Source: an uncultured Dyadobacter sp.
Lineage (GTDB): Bacteria; Bacteroidota; Bacteroidia; Cytophagales; Spirosomataceae
Length of the DNA stretch: 64,000 nucleotides
Direction of reading: 5' to 3'
Assembly: GCF_946482605.1 (NCBI RefSeq)
Contig: NZ_CAMLSE010000002.1
Location: forward strand, 583,023-647,022
Below are positions 32,833 to 40,542 of this stretch, piece by piece (positions within the stretch are counted from its first letter, which is position 1; each line of letters starts with the position of its first letter). The translations under genes and the position numbers were made by a program. A model generated the notes under the pieces. The model was given only the letters and a program-made list of their open reading frames with translations, made no database searches and had not been told where the DNA came from.

Positions 32833-35580
32833 ATGAGCCTCAAAAAATACAACGAGAAACGTGCGTTTGACCGCACTCCGGAACCCAAAGGCGGCAAAGC
32901 CGATCAGGACGAACTCATTTTCGTGATTCAGAAGCATGATGCCAGCAGGCTGCACTATGATTTCCGGCTGGAAATGGATGGCGTACTCAAAAGCTGGGCT
33001 GTTCCCAAGGGCCCTTCGACCGATCCGTCGGTGAAACGGCTGGCCATGATGGTGGAAGACCACCCTTACGATTATAAGGATTTTGAAGGCATCATACCCG
33101 AGGGCAACTACGGTGCCGGGACGGTCATGGTCTGGGATTTCGGCACCTACGAACCGCTCGAAGAAGTAAATGGCAAATTAAAAGCCGTAGAAGGCAAAAA
33201 GGCGAAAGAAAAACTTGCGCTCAAAGAACTGCATTCGGGCTCGTTGAAAGTGCGGCTCAATGGCAAAAAGGTGAAAGGTGAATATGCATTGGTGAAAACA
33301 AAAGGCATGGAAGAAAACGCCTGGCTGTTAATCAAACACCGCGATAAATATGCCTCAGAGGATGATATTACAGAAAAAGATCGCTCAGCCGTCTCACGCA
33401 GGACTTTAAGCGGCATTGAAAAGGATGGCGACGCGGTTTGGGAAAGCAATCACGAAGAGAAAAAGTCTCCAAAAACGAAATCGTCGGGTAAAACCAAAGC
33501 AAATACTGCAAAGGCATCGAAGACGGCGGCCAAGGACCCCGCAGAAGACGTTGCAACAGAAAAAAAAAGTCCGGACGCAGACGTCACGGCGATTCTGAAA
33601 AAGGGTAAAAAACAAAAGTTTCCGGACGGCTTGCAACCGATGCTGGCGACGCTGGTAAATGAGCCTTTTGACGATGTTGATTGGGAATTCGAAGTCAAAT
33701 GGGACGGCTACCGAGCATTGGCGTACCTCCAAAACGGCACAGTAAGCCTGCAATCGAGGAACAAGAAATCTTTCGACGATAAATTTTACCCGGTGTACCA
33801 GCAGCTTTCCCAGTGGAAAATCAATGCGGTACTGGACGGGGAAATCGTAGTGATCAACGAGAACGGTCATTCCGATTTCAATGCATTGCAAAACTGGCGG
33901 AGCGAGGCCGACGGCGAGCTCGTGTTCTACGTTTTCGACATCCTTTGGCTGGAAGGCAAGAGTCTGATGCACTTGCCGCTATCGGAACGAAAAGCCGTTC
34001 TGCAAAGCATCGTGGATGAAAGCACCCCCGTTCAGTTGGGTTACAGCATTGAAGCCGAAGGCAAAGCCTTTTTCGAGACTGCCAGAAAGATGGGCCTGGA
34101 AGGGATTATCGCCAAAAAGTCGGACAGCGAGTACTATCCGGGTGCCCGCTCCCGCGACTGGCTCAAAGTGAAGATCAACAAGCGGCAGGAAGTGATCATC
34201 GCCGGCTACACCCTCAACGACGACTCGCCCAAACCATTCAGCGCGCTGCTGCTTGCGGCCTATGAAAATGGCGAGCTGCGCTACGTGGGCAAGGTAGGCA
34301 CCGGATTCAAGGATAAGCAGCAAAAAGAAATGCTGGCGCTTTTTAAACCGTTGATCGTCCCGAAAAGCCCGTTCAAGGAAACGCCCGACTACAACAAGCC
34401 ATCGCGTTTCCGGCCCAACCCGCCGCATGCCAATGCAACCTGGCTGAAACCCGAGCTCGTATGCGAGATCAGTTTTACCGAGATCACCGCCGACGGCGTA
34501 TTCAGGCATCCTTCCTTCGAGGCAATGCGGGAGGATAAGTCGGCCAAAGAAGTGGTACGCGAAGTCGAAAAATCAACGGCGGAGGTGGTAGACGAAGCTG
34601 AAAACAGTCATGAGGAAATCATCAAAAAGCCAGACAAAACGAAGAGGAAAACATTGCTGAACCCCAAAGAAGAAACACAGGTACGCAAGATCAGCGGCCA
34701 TGAGGTCAAGTTTTCGAACCTGAGCAAGCTTTACTGGCCGGAAGACAAGATTACCAAGCGGAAACTGATCAACTACTATTACCAGGTAGCGCCGATTATC
34801 CTGCCCTATCTTGAAAACCGGCCCCTTTCACTGAACCGGTTCCCGAACGGCATTCACGGGAAGAGCTTTTATCAAAAGGACGTCACCGGCAAGGTGCCTG
34901 ACTGGATCGGGACGTTCCCTTACACGTCGGAAGGAGAGCAGAAAAACTTCATGCTCTGCAACGACGACGCGACGCTCCTCTACATGGCCAACCTGGGAGC
35001 CATTGACGTAAACCCCTGGAACAGCCGCATCGAAGCGCCGGATAATCCCGACTGGTGCCTGCTCGACCTCGACCCCGACACCACTAACACCTTCGAACAG
35101 GTGATCGAAACCGCGCAAACCATTAAAAAACTGCTGGATTCCCTCGCGGTGCCCGCCTATTGCAAAACTTCCGGGTCCACGGGCCTGCATATTTACATTC
35201 CGCTCGGCGCGCGCTACTCCTACGACCAATGTCAGCTTTTCGCCGAATGGGTGGCGGGGCAGGTTCAGCAGCAACTCCCGGATTTCACGAGCGTAGAACG
35301 CATGACCAAAAACCGTAAGGGCAAGCTTTACATCGACTATCTGCAAAACCGCTCCAAGGCCACATTGGCCGCCCCCTATTCGGTCCGGCCCAAACCCGGC
35401 GCGACAGTTTCCATGCCCCTGCATTGGGACGAAGTCAAAAAGGGACTACAACTGAAAGACTTCACGATCCACAACGCCATGGAGCGGATACAGCGGGAAG
35501 GCGACCTCTTTCAGCCCGTTTTGGGAGAAGGTATCGACCTGGAAGAAGTGATCGGAAAGATGGACATTACCACCGGATAA
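32833..35580 (+). CDS. ligD: ATP-dependent DNA ligase D (phosphoesterase-ligase-polymerase)
   Basis: 915 residues from ATG at 32833. The longer frame from 32698 was rejected because it translates the repeat arm. Domains in order: 3'-phosphoesterase (~1-160; QKHDASRLHYDFRLEMDG, SWAVPKGPSTDP), Lys-rich linker (~205-255), ATP-dependent ligase (~265-565; adenylated Lys289 in EFEVKWDGYRALAYL, DGEIV, EGIIAKKSDSEY), acidic linker, then a primase/polymerase (~620-900; HEVKFSNLSKLYWPEDK, DVTGKVPDW, LLDLDPDTT). LigD repairs double-strand breaks by NHEJ with Ku. No ku gene lies in the window, so it must be elsewhere, or the enzyme acts without it. Confidence 0.95.
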   Translation: MSLKKYNEKRAFDRTPEPKGGKADQDELIFVIQKHDASRLHYDFRLEMDGVLKSWAVPKGPSTDPSVKRLAMMVEDHPYDYKDFEGIIPEGNYGAGTVMVWDFGTYEPLEEVNGKLKAVEGKKAKEKLALKELHSGSLKVRLNGKKVKGEYALVKTKGMEENAWLLIKHRDKYASEDDITEKDRSAVSRRTLSGIEKDGDAVWESNHEEKKSPKTKSSGKTKANTAKASKTAAKDPAEDVATEKKSPDADVTAILKKGKKQKFPDGLQPMLATLVNEPFDDVDWEFEVKWDGYRALAYLQNGTVSLQSRNKKSFDDKFYPVYQQLSQWKINAVLDGEIVVINENGHSDFNALQNWRSEADGELVFYVFDILWLEGKSLMHLPLSERKAVLQSIVDESTPVQLGYSIEAEGKAFFETARKMGLEGIIAKKSDSEYYPGARSRDWLKVKINKRQEVIIAGYTLNDDSPKPFSALLLAAYENGELRYVGKVGTGFKDKQQKEMLALFKPLIVPKSPFKETPDYNKPSRFRPNPPHANATWLKPELVCEISFTEITADGVFRHPSFEAMREDKSAKEVVREVEKSTAEVVDEAENSHEEIIKKPDKTKRKTLLNPKEETQVRKISGHEVKFSNLSKLYWPEDKITKRKLINYYYQVAPIILPYLENRPLSLNRFPNGIHGKSFYQKDVTGKVPDWIGTFPYTSEGEQKNFMLCNDDATLLYMANLGAIDVNPWNSRIEAPDNPDWCLLDLDPDTTNTFEQVIETAQTIKKLLDSLAVPAYCKTSGSTGLHIYIPLGARYSYDQCQLFAEWVAGQVQQQLPDFTSVERMTKNRKGKLYIDYLQNRSKATLAAPYSVRPKPGATVSMPLHWDEVKKGLQLKDFTIHNAMERIQREGDLFQPVLGEGIDLEEVIGKMDITTG

Positions 35581-35634
35581 AGTCAAAATCCTCCCAGTTT
35601 TTGCTAATAAATAACCAGCTAAACCCTCATTGTA

Positions 35635-35646
35635 GTAGTAATGTAG
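35635..35646 (+). promoter_or_regulatory. Candidate operator, distal site (A)
   Basis: The 12-mer GTAGTAATGTAG lies 54 bp upstream of an identical 12-mer (site B) in the leader of the susC gene. A third copy lies between the regulator and the GH30 gene. It is likely bound by the Y_Y_Y/LuxR regulator encoded at 40528-43530 (inference). Confidence 0.5.
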
Positions 35647-35688
35647 GGGTGATTTTTCCGTGAAAACATTTCACTTGTGCAATATGAG

Positions 35689-35702
35689 GTAGTAATGTAG
35701 TA
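35689..35702 (+). promoter_or_regulatory. Candidate operator, promoter-proximal site (B)
   Basis: The 14-mer GTAGTAATGTAGTA ends its 12-bp core 35 bp before a TAnnTTTG box. The same 14-mer occurs upstream of the GH30 promoter at nearly the same distance (34 bp), which suggests common control. Confidence 0.6.
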
Positions 35703-35735
35703 ATGCATTGCTGCCAGGCTACCCCACTGTGCCTA

Positions 35736-35743
35736 TACCTTTG
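35736..35743 (+). promoter_or_regulatory. Promoter -7 box (TACCTTTG) of the susCD operon
   Basis: TACCTTTG matches the Bacteroidota TAnnTTTG box, 93 bp before the susC start codon. No clear TTTG -33 box is seen at the usual distance, as is common for activator-dependent promoters. Confidence 0.5.
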
Positions 35744-35828
35744 CCAGCGATACGCAAGTATTACTTTTTCAATAATTAATTGGGCAAAGGTCATTTGCCG
35801 GGTCTACTAAATTTTAATACTAACATTT

Positions 35829-38800
35829 ATGAGCAAAAAACTTGTACTATTATGTAGTGTGCTAATGCTATATGGTCTTGTACAGACTGCCCTCGCCCAG
35901 AGCCGGGTTGTGAAGGGCAAGGTCGGTGTCAAGGGCAAAGGCGAAGAGCTTGTGGGCGCGACTGTGGTGGTGGAAGGTACCAATTATGCAACGATTACCG
36001 ACGCTTCCGGAAATTACGCCATTGAAGTACAGCCCAATTCGGTGCTGGTAGCCAGCTTTATCGGCATGCTGACCCAAAAAATCGAGGTGGGTAACCAGTC
36101 TGAAATTAATTTCGAATTACAGGAATCCATCGACAATCTGAACGAAGTGGTCGTCGTCGGTTATGGCGCGCAGAAAAAAAGCGTCGTAACCGGCGCGATT
36201 TCAAGCGTGAAGGCCAGCGACCTGGAATCCATGCCGATCAACAGGCTGGAAGAAGCATTGCAGGGGCGCACATCCGGCCTGACCATCGCTTCCAACTCCG
36301 GACAACCCGGTTCCGCGGCGACGGTGCGGGTGCGCGGTGTGACTACACTGAACAACAACAATCCACTCTGGGTGGTGGATGGTGTGGTGGTGGACAACGG
36401 AGGCATCGGCTACCTCAACCAGTCTGATATCGAGTCGATTGAAGTACTGAAAGATGCTGCTTCCCAGGCCATCTACGGTGCGCGTGCTGCCGCCGGTGTG
36501 ATCCTGGTGACGACTAAAAAAGGAAAAGCAGGTGGCATCCGCGTCAATTACAATGGTTATATCGGTGTGCAAGGCCCCGCCAAAAAGCTGGACTTGCTCG
36601 ACGCGACCCAATATGCGACCATCCGCAACGAAGCGGCTGTCAATGCGGGACAAACAGCTCCCTACGCAAACCCCGCATCGTTTGGCAAGGGAACCGACTG
36701 GCAGTCATTGATCTTCAACAACAGTGCCAAGCGTCAGAACCACGAACTGAGCATCAGCGGCGGCTCTGAAAAGTCAACCTTCTATCTCTCATTAGGTTAC
36801 CTCGACCAGGAAGGCATTGTCGCTACGGATATTTCCAAATACAAACGAACCAGTATTCGTTTGAACTCGGAGCATAAACTGGCCAAATGGCTGACATTCG
36901 GGCAAAATCTGGGTTATTCGCACGACAAATCGATCGGTTTGGGCAACACCAACAGCGAATTCGGCGGTCCGCTGAGCTCGGCCATTAACCTCGATCCGAT
37001 CACACCCGCAGTGATCACCGATCCCGCGGTTGCGAATGCGGCTCCTTATACCAACAAAGGCATTCAGCGCGACGCCAATGGCAACCCGTACGGCATCTCA
37101 CAGGCGGTTGGACAGGAAATGAGCAATCCCCTTGCGTATATCCAAACCCGTTTAGGCAATTACAGCTGGTCGGACAACATCGTTGGTAATGCGTACCTCA
37201 TGGCAGAGCCGATCAAGGGATTGCAGCTAAAATCGACCATCGGCAGCAAGCTCGCATTCTGGGGCAACGAAAGCTTCACTCCTATCTCCTGGCTGAATGC
37301 AGCCTCTGTCACATCGCAGACGAACTTCAACCGTACCAACAACCGCCGTCTGGACTACAACCTGGAAAACACCATCTCCTATACCCGTCCATTCGGCCTG
37401 CACAATGTGAATGTGCTTTTAGGACAAGGAGCATACCTGGACAACAACACGACGATGACGAGCGTAACGTTCTTCAACGTCCCGGCCAGCAACTTCGACG
37501 ACGCTTCCCTGAACTTCAAAGTACCCGCAGACCAGCGTAACTCCGACGGCTCGGAAGGCGCCAAACACACGGTAAGCTCGCTTTTCGCACGTTTGAACTA
37601 CGACTACAATGAAAAATACCTCTTGCAGGCGCTGATCCGCCGCGACGGTTCTTCCCGCTTCGGGTCCAACCACAAGTACGGGGTGTTCCCGTCATTCTCG
37701 CTGGGCTGGGTACTATCCCGCGAGGATTTCTTCCCATCCACCAATGCGGTCAACTTCCTGAAATTCCGCGGAGGCTACGGGGTGGTAGGTAATGATGGCA
37801 TCGGCGACTTCGCCTACCTCTCGACCATTGGCAGCGGCCGTAACTACACCATCGGAACGTCGGGCAGCTACATCATTGGTTACAGCCCCAATGCGCCGGC
37901 CAACCCCGATCTGAAATGGGAACAGACCAGCCAAACCAATATCGGTTTCGACGCGACGCTTTTCAACAATGTGAACGTCACATTCGAATGGTTCAAAAAA
38001 GCAACCAAAGACATCCTGCAAAACCCGCGGATTCCGGGTTATGTGGGCGCGATCTCCAATCCGGCGGCCAACATCGCCGACATGGAAAATACCGGCGTGG
38101 AACTGGAACTGGGTTACCGCAAACGACTGGGTGAGATCGACTTCTCGGTGAGCGGAAATGTTTCTTACATTGAAAATAAAGTAACCAACCTGGGTAATGG
38201 CGTGGAATACCTGTCGGGTGGAGCGAGCTTCCAGGGAGCACCGCCGATTACCCGCACGCAGGTGGGCCAGCCGATCGGCTCGTTCTTCGGGTATGTGAAC
38301 CAGGGTATTTTCCAGACGCAGGAAGAAGTCGATTCGCATGTTTCCTCCGGCGGCAAGAAAATTCAGCCTAATGCAAAACCGGGTGATTTCAAATGGCAGG
38401 ACCTGAACAGCGACGGCGTGATCACTGAAACCGACCGGACCTTCATCGGCAACCCTACCCCGAAATGGAACTACGGCCTGACCGTTAATGCAGCCTACAA
38501 AGGATTTGACATCGTGGTATTTGGCCAGGGTGTGGCCGGGAACCAGATCTTCCAGGGCTTACGCCGCCTCGACATCGCAAATGCGAACTGGCAAACCGAC
38601 GCCCTCGACCGCTGGACCGGACCGGGTACTTCCACGACCTTCCCGCGGATCGTGAATGGAGATCCGAACAAAAACTTCCAGAATCCTTCAAGCTATTACC
38701 TGGAAAAAGGCGACTTCTTCCGCTTGAAAACCCTGCAAATCGGCTACTCGCTCCCGGCTTCGCTGATCAGCAAGGTGGCCATGAAAAAGGCACGTGTGTA

Positions 38801-38939
38801 TGTAATGAGCCAAAACCTGTTTACCCTCACCAAATACACCGGTTACGACCCCGAGATCGGCGGAAGCGTGCTCAGCATCGATAAGGGTATCTACCCGCAG
38901 GCGCGTTCGTTCATGGTAGGTTTGAACATTGGTTTTTAA
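35829..38939 (+). CDS. SusC-like TonB-dependent outer-membrane receptor (locus 1)
   Basis: 1036 residues with signal peptide MSKKLVLLCSVLMLYG...ALAQ. A carboxypeptidase-regulatory-like domain (~25-100; GATVVVEGTNYATITDASG) leads to the SusC hallmark LNEVVVVGYGAQKK, then the plug (~115-230; LQGRTSGLTIAS, VRVRGVTTLNNN, IEVLKDAASQAIYGARAAAG) and a 22-stranded barrel ending MVGLNIGF. It has no STN domain, so no direct sigma/anti-sigma signalling. Together with SusD it imports glycans, probably those cut by the nearby GH30 enzyme. Confidence 0.95.
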   Translation: MSKKLVLLCSVLMLYGLVQTALAQSRVVKGKVGVKGKGEELVGATVVVEGTNYATITDASGNYAIEVQPNSVLVASFIGMLTQKIEVGNQSEINFELQESIDNLNEVVVVGYGAQKKSVVTGAISSVKASDLESMPINRLEEALQGRTSGLTIASNSGQPGSAATVRVRGVTTLNNNNPLWVVDGVVVDNGGIGYLNQSDIESIEVLKDAASQAIYGARAAAGVILVTTKKGKAGGIRVNYNGYIGVQGPAKKLDLLDATQYATIRNEAAVNAGQTAPYANPASFGKGTDWQSLIFNNSAKRQNHELSISGGSEKSTFYLSLGYLDQEGIVATDISKYKRTSIRLNSEHKLAKWLTFGQNLGYSHDKSIGLGNTNSEFGGPLSSAINLDPITPAVITDPAVANAAPYTNKGIQRDANGNPYGISQAVGQEMSNPLAYIQTRLGNYSWSDNIVGNAYLMAEPIKGLQLKSTIGSKLAFWGNESFTPISWLNAASVTSQTNFNRTNNRRLDYNLENTISYTRPFGLHNVNVLLGQGAYLDNNTTMTSVTFFNVPASNFDDASLNFKVPADQRNSDGSEGAKHTVSSLFARLNYDYNEKYLLQALIRRDGSSRFGSNHKYGVFPSFSLGWVLSREDFFPSTNAVNFLKFRGGYGVVGNDGIGDFAYLSTIGSGRNYTIGTSGSYIIGYSPNAPANPDLKWEQTSQTNIGFDATLFNNVNVTFEWFKKATKDILQNPRIPGYVGAISNPAANIADMENTGVELELGYRKRLGEIDFSVSGNVSYIENKVTNLGNGVEYLSGGASFQGAPPITRTQVGQPIGSFFGYVNQGIFQTQEEVDSHVSSGGKKIQPNAKPGDFKWQDLNSDGVITETDRTFIGNPTPKWNYGLTVNAAYKGFDIVVFGQGVAGNQIFQGLRRLDIANANWQTDALDRWTGPGTSTTFPRIVNGDPNKNFQNPSSYYLEKGDFFRLKTLQIGYSLPASLISKVAMKKARVYVMSQNLFTLTKYTGYDPEIGGSVLSIDKGIYPQARSFMVGLNIGF

Positions 38940-38957
38940 TTGATTAATACGAATAAA

Positions 38958-40487
38958 ATGAAATTGAGATATAACAAATTCGCGACTGCCCTGGTATTTA
39001 CTGCCGGTTTGCAGCTCATGTCCTGCTCGGAAAGCTTCCTGGACGTGAAACCGAAAGGACTTAACCTGGAAGCCAACTATTACCGTAACCAGGAAGAGGC
39101 ATTCAATGGCGTAGTAGCCATTTACGATGTCGTAGGCTGGCAGGGCAACGGCTATGTGAGCACCATCGCCACGATGAACGCGGCCTCCGACGACCACTTC
39201 GCGGGTGGCGGCGGCCCCAGCGACATCATGGATTTTCAGGTCATTTCCAACTATACCCTAAACCCGACCACCGGACCACAGGGAGAACTCTGGCGAAAAG
39301 GGTTCTCGGGCGTATTCCGCGCCAATGCCCTTCTGGAAAAGCTCCCTGCGGTGCCGATGGATGAGACCCTGAAAAAGCGTTATGCTGCGGAAGCCAAATT
39401 CCTGCGCGGCTACTTCTACTTCGAGCTGGTGCGGCTGTTCAAGAACGTACCGCTGTTCACCAGGACCATTTCCACCCAGGAAATGTACGACGTGGTCCAG
39501 GCCACGCCGGGCGAGGTGTATGCCCAGATCGAAAAAGACCTTACCGAATCCATCACCGACCTGCCGGTAACGATCAATGTAGCGACCGAAGGCGGGCGCG
39601 TCGGACAGGGTGCAGCGCATGCCATTCTGGGCAAAGTATTGCTGTATCAGCAAAAATTCGGCCCGGCAGCACAGGAACTGGCCAAAGTGAACGGCACCCC
39701 GGGCGGCAGCAACCCTTACGGCTACAAGCTGTTGGGCAACTTCGCAGACCTCTTCAAGACGAGCAACAAGTTCAACAGCGAGTCTATTTTCGAGCTTTCC
39801 TATACCAACACTTCCGCCGGAGGATGGGGCTGCGTGTCCTGTACCGAAGGGAACGTGATGAACATCATTACAGGTCCCCGCGGCTACAACCGCAAGTCGG
39901 ACACCGCGCCGGACTACGTTTCGGGATGGAGCTTCCTGCCCGTTACACCGTCGCTGTTTGAAGCGATCCATTTCGATCCCCGCAACAGAGCGACGGTTGG
40001 CAACCTGGACAGCCTGGAAAAAGCAGGTTTGGTATCGTATGAGAAAGGATACATGAATACCGGCTACTTCCTCGAAAAATTCGCAGGACGGCAATCTAAC
40101 CGCTGGTCGGGCGCGGGCGTTCCCGAACTGAATTTCCCGCAGAATATGTATGACACCCGCCTCGCGGACACCTACCTGCTCGAAGCGGAAGCGCTCGTGC
40201 GCGGGTCGGGCGACCTCACCCGTGCCGCTGCGCTCCTGAACGCGGTACGTGCACGTGTGGGACTGAAACCGGTGGCGGCGACATTCGAGAACATCAAGAA
40301 AGAAAGACGGCTGGAACTGGCAGGTGAAGGGCACCGCTGGATGGACCTCGTGCGCTGGGGTGATGCACCTGCAGTGCTGGGTCCCAAAGGTTTTGTAGCC
40401 GGCAAACACGAAATTCTTCCTATTCCGCTACTGGAAATGGAAAACACGAAAATCGAGCAGAGTAAAGAATGGGGCGGGACAAAGTAG
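38958..40487 (+). CDS. SusD-like glycan-binding lipoprotein (locus 1)
   Basis: 509 residues from the ATG at 38958; a TTG at 38940 right after the susC stop would add six residues. The lipoprotein signal ends in AGLQLMSC. The N-terminal SusD-like TPR part includes NYYRNQEEAFNGVVAIYDVV and KRYAAEAKFLRGYFYFELVR. The C-terminal RagB/SusD part has DTYLLEAEALVRGSG and RRLELAGEGHRWMDLVRW. It caps the SusC barrel and binds glycan at the cell surface. It lies 18 bp after susC and ends before a strong bidirectional terminator. Confidence 0.95.
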   Translation: MKLRYNKFATALVFTAGLQLMSCSESFLDVKPKGLNLEANYYRNQEEAFNGVVAIYDVVGWQGNGYVSTIATMNAASDDHFAGGGGPSDIMDFQVISNYTLNPTTGPQGELWRKGFSGVFRANALLEKLPAVPMDETLKKRYAAEAKFLRGYFYFELVRLFKNVPLFTRTISTQEMYDVVQATPGEVYAQIEKDLTESITDLPVTINVATEGGRVGQGAAHAILGKVLLYQQKFGPAAQELAKVNGTPGGSNPYGYKLLGNFADLFKTSNKFNSESIFELSYTNTSAGGWGCVSCTEGNVMNIITGPRGYNRKSDTAPDYVSGWSFLPVTPSLFEAIHFDPRNRATVGNLDSLEKAGLVSYEKGYMNTGYFLEKFAGRQSNRWSGAGVPELNFPQNMYDTRLADTYLLEAEALVRGSGDLTRAAALLNAVRARVGLKPVAATFENIKKERRLELAGEGHRWMDLVRWGDAPAVLGPKGFVAGKHEILPIPLLEMENTKIEQSKEWGGTK

Positions 40488-40508
40488 CAGTTCCGCAACA
40501 TTGATCAG

Positions 40509-40542
40509 AAAGGCTTGGAGCGTTGCTCTAAGCCTTTTCTTT
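40509..40542. terminator. Bidirectional terminator between susD and its regulator
   Basis: A stem of AAGGCTT-G-GAGC / GCTC-T-AAGCCTT with a GTT loop (40510-40536) is followed on the plus strand by TTCTTTT and preceded by an A-rich stretch. It lies between the convergent stops at 40487 and 40528 and overlaps the last codons of the regulator gene. Confidence 0.8.

Noticed and set aside
39258..40409. 383-aa minus-strand ORF
   Set aside because: It is the shadow of susD; codon pattern and motifs support the plus strand.
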